This document shows positions 10,314 to 20,500 of a DNA stretch of 64,000 nt, piece after piece (position 1 is the stretch's first letter; every line of letters starts with the position of its first letter). This DNA is from Stentor coeruleus (lineage: Eukaryota > Ciliophora > Heterotrichea > Heterotrichida > Stentoridae). Made by a program: the position numbers and the translations under genes. The stretch is from NCBI GenBank assembly GCA_001970955.1, contig MPUH01000210.1:17397-81396 (forward strand). Reading direction: 5' to 3'. The notes beneath the pieces were generated by a model. The model was not told the DNA's origin. It did no database searches and was given only the letters and a program-made list of their open reading frames with translations.

Positions 10314-11318
10314 ATGCTCAGACAACCTGTTACACAAGTGCCTCTTACTAACGTAGCAGTGGTTAAGCTGAAAAAGAATGGAATAAAATTTGAAATCGCT
10401 TGTTACCCTAACAAAGTATCTAATTGGCGTGACGGTATAGAAAAAGACATAAACGAAGTCCTCCAATCTAAAGATATTTTCTCAAACGTCCAAAAAGGTA
10501 TCTACGCCAAGCAAGCCGATCTGCATAAAGCATTCGGTAAAGCTCCAGACCATGAAATTATCGAAGCAATCCTAAAAGAAGGTGAGCTTCAAGTAAATGA
10601 ACTCGAAAGAAAAAGCCAACAAGACAATATCCTAAAAGACATCGCAAGTATCATAGCAGAAAAATGTGTCGATGCCCAATCAGGTTGTCCTGTTCCATAT
10701 ACAATCATAATGAGAGCTCTAGAAGAAATCCATGTGAATATCAAAATGAATCAACCAGCTAAAAAACAAGCTTTGATTATAATAAAAACCTACAAAGACA
10801 AACTAGGTTTAGAAAGAGCAAAAATGAGAATAAGACTTACATATACACCATTAGCCAAAGAAGCATTACAATCTTTAATTGATCAGGTGATATCAGAAAG
10901 TCTTAAAGAAGATCAAAATTTTGTATTAGTTGGATTGATACATCCAGAAAATTATAGATCGATATTTAATGCAATCAAAGATAAACATTTAGAAAATGAG
11001 GCTAATTTAGAAGTACTTAATCAAAGAGTTGTTGCTGAAGGTGAAGGGAAATTAAAACAATTGGGTAATGAAGAAGTTAAAGTTGAACCACAAGTTGTTG
11101 CTAAACCTGCACCTGCAGTTAAGAGAGGACTTGTTTGTAATACATGTCCAGATGCTGAATTTAGTGATGTGAATGATCATAGAAATCATTTCAAAACTAA
11201 TTGGCATAAATATAATATTAAGAGAAAGAGTCGTGGTGTAGAACCAATTGGTGAAGCTGAGTTTAGTATTATGCCAGAAAGCGAGATTAATGATCTTCTT
11301 AATTCTAAGGTAGTTTAA
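10314..11318 (+). CDS. SBDS: SBDS ribosome maturation factor with C-terminal REI1-type zinc finger
   Basis: The start is set at Met 10314 because known SBDS proteins begin shortly before the VPLTNVAVVKLKK equivalent; the frame is open from 10269. The FYSH domain is clear (FEIACYPNKV..WRDGIEKDINEVLQ, VQKGIYAKQADL, AFG), as are the helical middle (DIASIIAEKCV, ALEEIH) and the third domain (LGLERAKMRIRL). SBDS works with EFL1 to release eIF6 from 60S subunits in the cytoplasm. After a short linker the protein adds a zinc finger, CNTC..HRNHFKTNWHKYNIKRK, like those of REI1/ZNF622 and ANKZF1. Animal SBDS (about 250 residues) lacks this; it is 334 residues here. Some plants and protists are also known to have extended SBDS tails. 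Confidence 0.95.
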   Translation: MLRQPVTQVPLTNVAVVKLKKNGIKFEIACYPNKVSNWRDGIEKDINEVLQSKDIFSNVQKGIYAKQADLHKAFGKAPDHEIIEAILKEGELQVNELERKSQQDNILKDIASIIAEKCVDAQSGCPVPYTIIMRALEEIHVNIKMNQPAKKQALIIIKTYKDKLGLERAKMRIRLTYTPLAKEALQSLIDQVISESLKEDQNFVLVGLIHPENYRSIFNAIKDKHLENEANLEVLNQRVVAEGEGKLKQLGNEEVKVEPQVVAKPAPAVKRGLVCNTCPDAEFSDVNDHRNHFKTNWHKYNIKRKSRGVEPIGEAEFSIMPESEINDLLNSKVV

Positions 11319-11469
11319 GATATTGAATTGTATAGGATTTGATTTTGGATTTTTAGGAATATGGGTTTTTATTGAATAAGTATGATTATTTTTTTTTTGG
11401 AATGATGTAAGGTTGGTGATAATAATAAAGATTTTATATGATTTTATCCCTTAAAGTGGGGGGGTTATA

Positions 11470-12630
11470 ATGTTGGGAAAGTGCAAAGAACATATATCCA
11501 GAATCTCAGAGTGCAATCAGTGCTTTGAGTCCACAGTAAATGCAGGAATGCTACTGAAGGAAAGTAAAATGATTGATAAAGAATTAAAAGGATTGAAAAC
11601 TACGAAGAATAAGTTGAAGGAAAAACTTAGAGAAATGATAAGGAAGATGGAAGATATTTTGTTAAAGAAAGCTTTTGAAGTTCATTTACCTCCAGAAATG
11701 GCTCATAAGTCTTTAAAGGAATATTTGATTAATAAACCGACCTCAAATTCTATTTTTGATGTTATTAAAAGCCAAGAGGAATCAATTTCATTTATGCTAA
11801 AGACTGGACTTTATGTCCCACAAGATTTATGTGAATGCGGTCAACACTTATGTCTTGTAAATGACCCTAATCTTAATGACTACTCATTCCTCTGCACTTG
11901 CAGCAAGCGATATGGTTTTTTCGACCGCAGTGTATGGGAACCAGGTAAACTACCCGCAGATAAAATCCTTCTTTACATAATTCTTTGGATTATGGGAACA
12001 AGAGATAAAGATATAAAACAAATCCTAAACATCCGCAGAGAACGTACAGCCCCTCTACAATCCTTACTACAAAACGCAATTTCAAACAATTTCCAATCAT
12101 CTTTGCCAAAATTTTCTGGAACCGTAGAAATCGATGAAAGCTGTTTCAAAAACCCTACAACAAAAACATGTAAAACTCAGCCTGATAAATGGGTTTTTGG
12201 TCTTTATGAACGAGAAAGAAAACTAACCTATATGGAAGTTGTAAGTAAACGAACCGCAAGTTATCTAATTCCAATAATTCAAAAAATCTGTGAACAAGGT
12301 ACAACAATAATATCAGATCAATGGTCTGCATATAATAAATTAGTAGAATTTGGTTTTCCTCATTACACAGTAGACCATTCTAGGTTTTTCGTAAACCCTT
12401 TAAGCCGAGAAATCCACACTCAACATATAGAAATATCCTGGTGTTGGGCAAAATATGAAATAAAAAGGCAGCATAGACAAATGGGGAACTTGCAAAAATT
12501 ACTAGATGTTTTTTGTTGGAAAAGACAGTTTAAAAACCTAGACAAGGCAACTGAGATTGGTGATATTCTCAGCAATTTATGTAAAGTTATGCGAGAATAT
12601 CAAAACGAAAAACTCATGATGAAAGTTTAA
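11470..12630 (+). CDS. Merlin/IS1595-type DDE transposase, possibly domesticated
   Basis: The product is 386 residues. The N-terminus has a CxxxH/CxxC cluster and a coiled coil (about 28-65), then a zinc-ribbon-like region (CECGQHLC..CTCSKRY), then the ISXO2/DDE_Tnp_IS1595 core. In the core, VEIDESCF carries the first Asp, ISDQWSAYNKL the second Asp, and HTQHIEISW the Glu. KWVFGLYERE and HYTVDHSRFFV are also typical. The triad and frame are intact. Merlin elements are the eukaryotic branch of this family and have short terminal inverted repeats and 8-9 bp target duplications. I found none: the stop is 27 bp from the stop of the next gene and the upstream spacer shows no matching repeat. Either the ends are too diverged to see or this is a host gene of transposon origin. 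Confidence 0.85.
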   Translation: MLGKCKEHISRISECNQCFESTVNAGMLLKESKMIDKELKGLKTTKNKLKEKLREMIRKMEDILLKKAFEVHLPPEMAHKSLKEYLINKPTSNSIFDVIKSQEESISFMLKTGLYVPQDLCECGQHLCLVNDPNLNDYSFLCTCSKRYGFFDRSVWEPGKLPADKILLYIILWIMGTRDKDIKQILNIRRERTAPLQSLLQNAISNNFQSSLPKFSGTVEIDESCFKNPTTKTCKTQPDKWVFGLYERERKLTYMEVVSKRTASYLIPIIQKICEQGTTIISDQWSAYNKLVEFGFPHYTVDHSRFFVNPLSREIHTQHIEISWCWAKYEIKRQHRQMGNLQKLLDVFCWKRQFKNLDKATEIGDILSNLCKVMREYQNEKLMMKV

Positions 12631-12657
12631 GTATTAAAGATAATTTTATGTACTTAA

Positions 12658-14565
12658 CTAGTTCAAACTAATAAGTGCTTCTGATGATGAAGGGTAATCT
12701 GGATCTATTTCCCTTTGTATACTTAAATGATATGCTAATAATTGTAATGGGATGATTGCTAAAAGTCCAGTTAAAGGTCCATTTTCTTCTATAAGGAGGA
12801 CTTTATGAGGAGGATCTTTTGTTGTTATTAGGTTCTTGTTAGGTGTTATAACTATAGTTTTTGCGTTTCTTGCTTGGACTTCGGCTAAAGCCAAATTCAT
12901 CATTTCCTTATGTTCGTCATCTAGGATTATTAAAATTATAACCCTTCCATCACCTATAAGAGCAAATGGTCCATGCTTTAATGCTCCACCTGCATATCCT
13001 TCTGCATGAACTCTTGATAATTGTTTTATTAAAGATGCCCCTTCATATGCTATTGATTCACCCATCCCACGACCTAAAACAAACATATGTTCTTCAGTTT
13101 TTAACTCGTTAGCTAAAGATTTTATGTCTTCTTTATTACGAGCTATTACCGAACCTGCCATCATTGGTAAAGCTAGAAGGGAACTTACAATTTTTTTTCT
13201 AAGTTCACTTTTTTCAGGTTGTTGGAAATGTGAAAGCCATAAGGCTATTTCGATTAAAACAACACATGAACTTATGAAACTTTTTGTACCACCTTCAGCG
13301 ATTTCTTGTCCGGCGTTCATGTATACACCATGTCCGGTAAGTTTGGCAAGGCTAGATGAAACGACATTTACTATAGAAACTGTTGGCATGTTTTGGGCTA
13401 TACATCTTTTTGCCGCGTCGATGATTTCCTTTGTTTCTCCAGACTCACTGATTATTATAGCACCAGGGCTATAATATGGTATACTATTAAAAGAATTTGC
13501 AGGGTCAATAGATTGTACAGTATCCATAAGATGCAGACTCTTTAAAATATGACTACCAAATTGACATGCATGATATGAAGACCCACATCCCAATAGCATA
13601 ATATTCCTCACCCCCAAAAATGCTTCTTTCATTTCTTCTAAACCTTTCAGTTTCGCACTATCAGTAGTCAACCTTGCTCCATAAGATATCGATCTAGCTA
13701 TAGCTTGAGGTTGTTCCTCAATTTCTTTTATAGTCCAATGAGGATAATCCCCTAAACTAACCAAATTTTGAAGGTCTTTTATCTTAACAGATTCTAATCT
13801 TCTTGCTTTTGGATCTAATGTATACACATAACCATCTTCAAGTTTTAATGTTCGTTTTGATTGTAGCACTTTTTCATCACTACTCACAACTAACTCATTA
13901 TCATTAAGACCAAGATAAAGAGGAGAACCTTTTTGAGCCACTACCATTTGATCTGGATTTTGTTTATCTAGAGCCACTATTCCCCATGTCCCAGCGGTTT
14001 TTTCTAAAGCTAATCGCGCTGCTACTTTTAATGGGTGACCATCTTCAACAAAAATTCCTATGAGGATTGCGAGGAGCTCAGTGTTTGATTGAGTTTTTGG
14101 TTTGATTCCACGACTTTCAATGAAATTTAAAAGTTCATTGGTGTTGTTGATACTACCATTATGGACAACGAAGATTCTATTGTTATGATCAGTTTGAGGA
14201 TGAGCTTTAGATTCACTTGACATACCTCTTCTTGAGATGTGAGTATGGCCAATCCCCGCACAACTCCCTTCATGGATTATGAGACCCTCTTTTCTTAGTC
14301 TTTTGAGAGAATCATCGTTTGGGGAGTTGATGTATTTGGTAATCCTAGCCTCTGTTCCATGAATTGTTGCGACACCAGCCGCGTCGTATTCTTCGTTTTG
14401 AATTTTTTCGAGACCTTCGAGGATCACTTTCATTGCTTTGGGCTCTTGACCTATGTAACCCATTATCCCTAAAGATCGAAGGTAATCGGATTGATCTTGT
14501 AAAAGGACTCCTGTCACACACATAAAAGAGATTGGTTTGATAGCTTGGCGTAGTATATTGAACAT
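12658..14565 (-). CDS. GFAT/GlmS-like protein with both active sites altered
   Basis: The product is 635 residues with the full layout of glutamine:fructose-6-phosphate amidotransferase: an N-terminal glutaminase fold (about 33-270) and two SIS domains (GCGSSYHACQ, IISESGETKEI, RGMGESIAYEG, HAEGYAGGALKHGP). Key residues are replaced. The usual MCGI start is instead preceded by about 33 residues and reads SLGIMGYIG, so the N-terminal Cys nucleophile is missing. HTRWATHG is HTHISRRG. The glutamine-binding Asp of SETDTE is Asn (QSNTELL). In the isomerase half the KLKE stretch is LIKQ, and the terminal NLAKSVTVE with the Schiff-base Lys is absent. The first 20 residues (MFNILRQAIKPISF..) resemble a mitochondrial presequence. 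It is probably a pseudoenzyme or altered-function paralogue, not the main GFAT. Confidence 0.85.
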   Translation of the reverse strand: MFNILRQAIKPISFMCVTGVLLQDQSDYLRSLGIMGYIGQEPKAMKVILEGLEKIQNEEYDAAGVATIHGTEARITKYINSPNDDSLKRLRKEGLIIHEGSCAGIGHTHISRRGMSSESKAHPQTDHNNRIFVVHNGSINNTNELLNFIESRGIKPKTQSNTELLAILIGIFVEDGHPLKVAARLALEKTAGTWGIVALDKQNPDQMVVAQKGSPLYLGLNDNELVVSSDEKVLQSKRTLKLEDGYVYTLDPKARRLESVKIKDLQNLVSLGDYPHWTIKEIEEQPQAIARSISYGARLTTDSAKLKGLEEMKEAFLGVRNIMLLGCGSSYHACQFGSHILKSLHLMDTVQSIDPANSFNSIPYYSPGAIIISESGETKEIIDAAKRCIAQNMPTVSIVNVVSSSLAKLTGHGVYMNAGQEIAEGGTKSFISSCVVLIEIALWLSHFQQPEKSELRKKIVSSLLALPMMAGSVIARNKEDIKSLANELKTEEHMFVLGRGMGESIAYEGASLIKQLSRVHAEGYAGGALKHGPFALIGDGRVIILIILDDEHKEMMNLALAEVQARNAKTIVITPNKNLITTKDPPHKVLLIEENGPLTGLLAIIPLQLLAYHLSIQREIDPDYPSSSEALISLN

Positions 14566-15138
14566 TATTTATATGCGAAACTGATATTTTTTATAGATAA
14601 AACTCTTGGAAAATGGAATTTTTCTAGTTTTTTTAAATATCTGGATGGAAATTGATGTGAATTTCTATATGATGTACAATTTGGAGTTGGCCTATGAATT
14701 TGGGATACACTAAAATTTTTGCATAATGTAGAAAAAATGATTTGACATGTGAAGAAATTGTTGATGAGCCTTGAAAATGTGAATTTTTATAGTTCATATG
14801 ATAAGTTTTATTGAATACTATAGTTGGATTGTAGGTGTTTGGCTTTATGTCTGAGTTCATTTTTGCTTATGTATTACTTATGCATAGTTTTCATTACTTA
14901 ATATGTCTAATTTTATCTATATGATAATATTAGCTTTTATCATACAAATTATTACAACTACTAAAACAATCAGTTATTCCCAAATAAAAATTAAAATTCC
15001 TCCGATAAAAAATATTAGATAAAAAAAATTCAAGATTTTCGTCCNCGATAAAAAATATTAGATAAAAAAAATTCAAGATTTTCGTCCATATTTGTTTTTA
15101 TAATAAACTCATAAATTAATTTTCTCATAATTGGCATC
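14566..15138. other. Divergent intergenic region with an unresolved assembly junction
   Basis: It separates the divergent GFAT-like gene (minus) and the small MGIC protein (plus). A 75-codon minus-strand frame at 14633-14860 has no recognisable features and is not called. The single N at 15045 lies between two copies of a 42-bp sequence. Confidence 0.6.
15003..15087. repeat. 42-bp direct repeat around N: likely unmerged contig ends
   Basis: Bases 15003-15044 and 15046-15087 are identical and separated only by an N at 15045. This is the pattern of two contigs overlapped in reality but joined with a token gap. Confidence 0.9.
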
Positions 15139-15708
15139 ATGGGTATCTGCTTTTCTAATAACTTCAGAAAAATAAATGATTTCACAGTATTACCTTCTAA
15201 CAACTTTCATGATATCCAAAAAATACTTATAAACTTTATCCACTCCTTCCATTCAATAAAAAGGTCCTGTGTTATAGGATATAATGTATCTATTCAGAAA
15301 AACTTTCGCCAACCAGCAGAAATTCTTTTAAAAAAGCGGAGATATATAAAAAGCTGTTTAAAAGCATTAAGGGACTATATAAAAAAACTAGATTATGCAA
15401 TTGAATTTCATATTTCTGGTAATGAAAAAGCTAATATTATACATGAAATTCAAATTATGATTACAAATTTTGATTTTGGTATTGTTGTAAATGATGTAAG
15501 GGATATTATAAATCCAAACACGGACCCTTTGTATCTTAAGAAAGTTGATGAGATAATTGAAAAAAAAGATACAAGTATTAATATGGAGGAAATCCATCAT
15601 GAGATAAATGTGAGAATCTTACAAACTAAGGATCAATTAGATGAAAGATTATGTTTTAGAAGGAAATACAACAGGAGTTGTAATGATTTTTATTCTAAAG
15701 CATTATAG
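15139..15708 (+). CDS. Small N-myristoylated protein, possibly ESCRT-III (Vps20/CHMP6-like)
   Basis: The product is 189 residues, rich in helix-forming charged residues. It begins MGICFSNN, a good N-myristoylation signal. The middle reads AEILLKKRRYIKSCLKAL, close to the LLKKKRYQ motif in the second helix of Snf7-family proteins, and CHMP6/Vps20 is the myristoylated member. The later region (NDVRDIINPN..VDEIIEKKD) could correspond to the regulatory helices. Similarity is weak, the N-terminal 60 residues do not match well, and the assignment is tentative. In ESCRT-III, Vps20 nucleates Snf7 filaments on endosomal membranes. Confidence 0.45.
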   Translation: MGICFSNNFRKINDFTVLPSNNFHDIQKILINFIHSFHSIKRSCVIGYNVSIQKNFRQPAEILLKKRRYIKSCLKALRDYIKKLDYAIEFHISGNEKANIIHEIQIMITNFDFGIVVNDVRDIINPNTDPLYLKKVDEIIEKKDTSINMEEIHHEINVRILQTKDQLDERLCFRRKYNRSCNDFYSKAL

Positions 15709-15961
15709 GTAGTTATATTATTTTCAAGAACTTAAAGTTTTATATGAGTCTATGTTTTTATCTTCTAAATCCACAATTTTTTTCCAATGATTCACAACCT
15801 TATACTCTTCAAAGTTCATATTTGAAAGAAAATCATCTCCCATAAAAGAAAATTCCAACTTCTCTCCAAACAATTTAAATTTTCATTCCTAAACATATAA
15901 AGCGTTCCATTTATACAAAAAAAAAATTTTATCTATCATCAAGCTTCATATGAAAAAAAAA

Positions 15962-17137
15962 TTACTTACTAATTTGTTGCAAAGCAGACTCTAAAAATTC
16001 AAATGTTGGCTTTAAAAACCATCTCTGAGGAAGTTTATTTCCTGTAAACCACCCTAAATGCCCTCCAACTCTTGTTGTAGCAAGAACAAGATATGGATTC
16101 GACTTAAATTCTTCAAATGGTATACATTCAGCATTAACAATAGGATCATCTAAAGAATTCAAAGCCAAAACAGGAATTTTCACTTCATGTAAAGCATTTA
16201 CAGGACTTGCTTCTCTGTAATAGCATTCAACATTTTTGAATCCTAGCAATTTTATAGTAATTTCTCTATCAAAATCAACTGTTGATTTAACTTTTTTTAC
16301 AGCTTCTAAATCAATTCCTATTTTTTCAAAGGCTTTATGATTATCTTTTGCGTATAACTCAAGTGGTCTTAAAAGGCTTAAAAATCCTCTTAGTATATAA
16401 GAATCAGGGTATTTCAAATAAGGCCACCAGCTATTAAGTGCTCTTTTACTGATAATATGATCAAAAGGTGTGGATATAACAACCGCAGCTTTTAAAGGAC
16501 TGGGTGTTGAATTATAGTTCAAGGAATTTAATAACAAACCTCCACCTGTAGAAGCTCCAATAGCGACAATTGGTGATTCTAGATTTGTTTTATTTATATG
16601 ATTGATTGCATACTGAACATCATCAAAAGATGCAAGACTATGCATTCTAAGACTCTACATAAAAAATACTTTTATTGGAGTACCTCCAATACCTCTACCT
16701 TGTACTACAGCAACACGAAACCCTTTACTTTTTCCTTCAAGTGCTAAACGTCTAACATATTGAGAGCCACTTGATCCAGTCATACCTGGAACAATAACAA
16801 GTATAGCTTTATATGAATTTTCTACTTTAGGAGATAACCAGTCTATAGAAATAATTCCAGAATCAGGTAAAAAAACCCGCTCTCTATTATAAGACACATC
16901 ATCACAGTATTTACTTTTACCTTCAATACTACCACTTGTACTACCAAAAAGAAGCTGTAATGGACCAGAAAATAGCCACCAAGTTGGTTTGAATTGACTA
17001 TTTAAACTTGGGCATTGCGATAAAATTTTGTTTATCGGGTCAGAATTTTTGGAGTATAAAGTTATGTCACCGTAAATCTGAGGGTATGCTATGTAACCAG
17101 CTAAACAAGCTAAGGTTAGGTTTTTTAGAGCCTTCAT
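15962..17137 (-). CDS. Alpha/beta hydrolase of the ABHD1-3/YheT (EMB8) family, one 15-nt intron
   Basis: Two exons, 17137-16670 and 16654-15962, joined across a 15-nt intron give 386 residues. The N-terminus has a hydrophobic segment (ALKNLTLACLAGYIAY) fitting a membrane anchor, as in ABHD3. Typical motifs follow: VPGMTGSSGSQYVRRLA, QGRGIGGTPIK (spanning the splice), and the nucleophile elbow GASTGGG. The acid LALNSLDDPI and His in VGGHLGW complete a plausible Ser-Asp-His triad. Relatives act on phospholipids or acylglycerols. Without splicing, the frame stops 160 codons in, before the nucleophile. Confidence 0.9.
16655..16669 (-). other. 15-nt intron GTATTTTTTATGTAG
   Basis: Phase 0; removal joins ..GGTPIK to SLRMHSLASFDD in the hydrolase. 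A is at position 10. The retained intron would give an in-frame TAG. Confidence 0.93.
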
Positions 17138-17568
17138 TTTTATTTGGGATTTTGTTATGAGTAGTATAATTAAAGGAGAAAATTAAACTGGCTGAGGGAG
17201 AAAAAAGATTTTTATTGGAGGATTTAGGTTTTGGGAAGTTGCTTGTGTGAGGTGGAGAGAAGTTTTTTTATGTGGGTAGGATAGAATATTTGGGTTTTTT
17301 TATGGTTTGGTAAACTATGGCTATTAGGCAAATATGTGTTAGAAAAGCATTGTTTTTATGGGTGTAATGATTATGGACAATAAATTTTATCAAAAAAAAA
17401 ACCTCGCAGTAAATAAAAACTATCAATCCCAACACACTAAGCTTAAATTCCAACAAAATCCCTATAAAAACCCCAGCCTCCATCCAAAAACCATTTTAAT
17501 CTAAGCAACACCTAAACCCCAAAAAAAAAATCACACAAAGCAGGCAAACTCACATAAACCAACTTTAA
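17138..17568. other. Intergenic, strand-polar, no gene
   Basis: It lies between two minus-strand genes. The half next to the hydrolase start is G-rich and C-poor on plus (a C-rich leader on the coding strand). The half next to the PDE stop is C-rich and G-poor on plus. The 71-codon frame inside looks incidental. Confidence 0.6.
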
Positions 17569-20500
17569 TTAAGGTGTTTTAGGATGCATTTCTTTAAGTT
17601 TCTGATACTTATCAATATTCTCATTCAAGTTCTCAATATACTGATTAATATGTGGATTCATCCAAAGGTTCATACAATCCCACAAAGGTTTAATAACAAA
17701 CTTAAGGAATCCAAACTCACTCGCATAATATACCTCAGGCTTATCAAGATTTTTCATAATCTCAGTAGGAGGTAATCCTAAACGTACTTCTTCTTGATAT
17801 TGCATTGTAAACTCATCACAACATTTTTTACTCCATTTCTGATACTGTTCATATTTCTTACAAGGATGTGATAAATCAGCACTATGAATAAGAAGCCCTG
17901 CTAATCCTTCCAAATCCGAACCTTTTAATGGATTTTCTTCAATATCTTTAAACCTACTATTCATAGTTGTTATCATTTCTACATGTCTAGCCATATCAGT
18001 TCCTAATATACTGACAATAACAAGTTTCCTAAATTGTTTCTTAGCTTCATAAGTGAACTTTGTTAAAAAATTACAATTCTGATGCTGGAGGATTTTAAAT
18101 GTCACAGCTGAATGATGATTTTCTAAAACACTTTTATCATTATAAATCAATGCTAAATGACTTCCTCGATTGATTTCAAAATTATTATTCCTTCCTGGAT
18201 GTTCTAAATCATGACAAAACGCAGCAACGAATAAAGCGAAAATCTCAAGTGCTGAAAAAAATGTCCCAGCTTGTGTGCTTGATAATAACATATATGTAGA
18301 ATGTAAAACATTAAATCCATGATAAAAGTTGTGGAATGGGTTGTCCCAAACCCCATAATGTTCTTTGACAAGATTTGTAAAAGAGTATAAAGAGTTTGTG
18401 TCGATTTCCATTTGGTTGATTAAATCGAAATCTTGGAACATGGTTTTGACAAATGAATAATGGTTATCAAGAATAAATGGGTCTAAATCAATATCTCTAA
18501 GATCGCTTAATATGGAAGTTTCTATAGCTTCAACGAGAATCCGACTGTTTTTTCTAGGTTTTTTCTCAACTCGTAAAGTATCGCTAGTTGAAGATGTATC
18601 TAAGCCTATATATTCAGATATAGCTTTACTAGAATACCCTTGGACTGTTGGCATTTGTGACATGATATCAGCAGTATTTAGATTTCCTTGTTTTAATGTT
18701 CTAATAACATCATCTAGATACTGTTTAGCATCTCCATCACTTATAGTTTTACTTATCACCCCTAGTTTTTGTATACATTTTTGTAATGAAGTCTCTCCGT
18801 ATATTGAGCTTTTCATTGACTGGACCTCAAGTTGCATTTTTTCCAGTTTGTAATTCAGTTCAGCTAATGCAGAAGCATCTTCTAATATTAAAACAACACC
18901 TACAGTCTCAGATTTATTAAAAGTTTGGACAGCAGCGACAGTATAATGGAAATGCATATCTTTAACATGAGTACTTTGTAAGGCTTTACTTAAATTAGGT
19001 TGAGTTCTTGTTCTTTTAAAACTGGCACTGACGATTTTCTGTTGTTTTTTCTGAACTTTTTTACTTGGACTTTGCATTACTGAAGTTATGTCTAAGACAA
19101 GTTCTCTGTTTTCTCTAAGCCAAGATGAATAATGGCTTTTACCAGCTAGTTTTTTTGATATGCCAAACACTGGTTTTATAGACTTGTTTGAATACTCTAA
19201 AAGGCCATCACTATTAAAAACCAAAATATAATTGCCGATTGAATTCAAGATATTGAGTATTCTTGACCTTTCTGTAATATTATGCATAAAAAGACTACAA
19301 TTTTGTAAAGCTGAAGATATAATTTCACTAAATATCACTAAAGTCTCTTCATCAGACTCATCAAAAAACCCTTTTTTCTTGTTAATCATCTGTAATGCGG
19401 CTATAACTTTCCCTTGTGTATCTAAAACCGGCATACAAAGCATTGTAGAAGTTCGATAACCAGTCTTTTTATCCATTGCCGGGTCGAATCTGGGATCGTC
19501 ATATACATCACGTATATTCTCAGTCTGCCCAGTCTGCGCAACATTACCTATAATCCCTTTACCTATAGGTATTCTAAAATCCCCTGGGATTTCTTTTTCC
19601 ATTCCTTGTGATTTTACAACCATTTCTTTACCTTCAATAATAAAAACTGTAGCCCTATCACAATCTAATAATTTTTGTGAAGCTGTGCGAATTGTACTTA
19701 TAAGTGAATGATTGTTTAAATTTGCTGCATATTGTTTGATAAATTGACGTAAAGATTCTGGACTTTCTCCTTTTTCATGAGATAAAAAAGAGTTGCTCAT
19801 TGCTAAAGAGAATTCGATTATGATTTGCTCATCTTCTTTATTGAAACTACAGTAAAAAGATAGGGTATCATCACGTTTGTTACAAGCTTTGATGAGGAGT
19901 TTTGGCATTTTTTTTTCAACGAAAGGGATTATGATTATATTTTCTTTGCCGAACATTGATTCAAGGGTTAGAGGGCGGCGACTTTCGAGGGATTTTAGGA
20001 GGNCTTTGATGAGGAGTTTTGGCATTTTTTTTTCAACGAAAGGGATTATGATTATATTTTCTTTGCCAAACATTGATTCAAGGGTTAGAGGGCGGCGACT
20101 TTCGAGGGATTTTAGGAGAAGGCTTTCATCTTCGAGATGAGATTTTTTTATGAGTTTGTTTTTTTTGTAGAGGTACTCGACGATTTCTCCACAGTCTTCG
20201 TAAGCTACAGCAGCTTGTTCAGTGTTTATTACTGCACATAATATTTCAAGTCCTGATTTTATGAGTTTTTCAAAGTTCTTTTCTTCATATAGTTTATGCA
20301 TTATATCTTTTACTAGAGCAATTTTGTTTTGTGTTGAGTTAGCAACAAAAAACACTTGTTTACACCATTGCTGGAGCATTTTATGCCTTCTTCCTACTTG
20401 GATTGCATCTCTGAGATCTCTTATATTTTCATTAGTGTTTGCTAAATAGTCTTTAGGGATTATAGAGACAAATTCAGCTACTGCGATGTCTTCAGGTCCG

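Noticed and set aside
11319-12657. Terminal inverted repeats and target duplication for the Merlin-type transposase
   Set aside because: The 151-bp upstream and 27-bp downstream spacers were compared by eye on both strands; no convincing inverted pair or direct repeat was found.
14461-14580. A hidden intron that would restore the MCGI start of the GFAT-like protein
   Set aside because: A Met-Cys exists upstream, but no 15- or 16-nt GT-AG segment, nor the longer GT-AG spans tried, gives M-C-G-I in frame.
14633-14860. 75-codon minus-strand frame upstream of the GFAT-like gene
   Set aside because: No motif or homologue recognised; likely chance.
17268-17483. 71-codon hydrophobic minus-strand frame between hydrolase and PDE
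   Set aside because: It falls in the skewed intergenic DNA and shows no domain.
19887-20118. A genuine 39-residue internal repeat in the PDE protein
   Set aside because: The near-identity and the N at the junction make an assembly overlap far more likely than a biological repeat.
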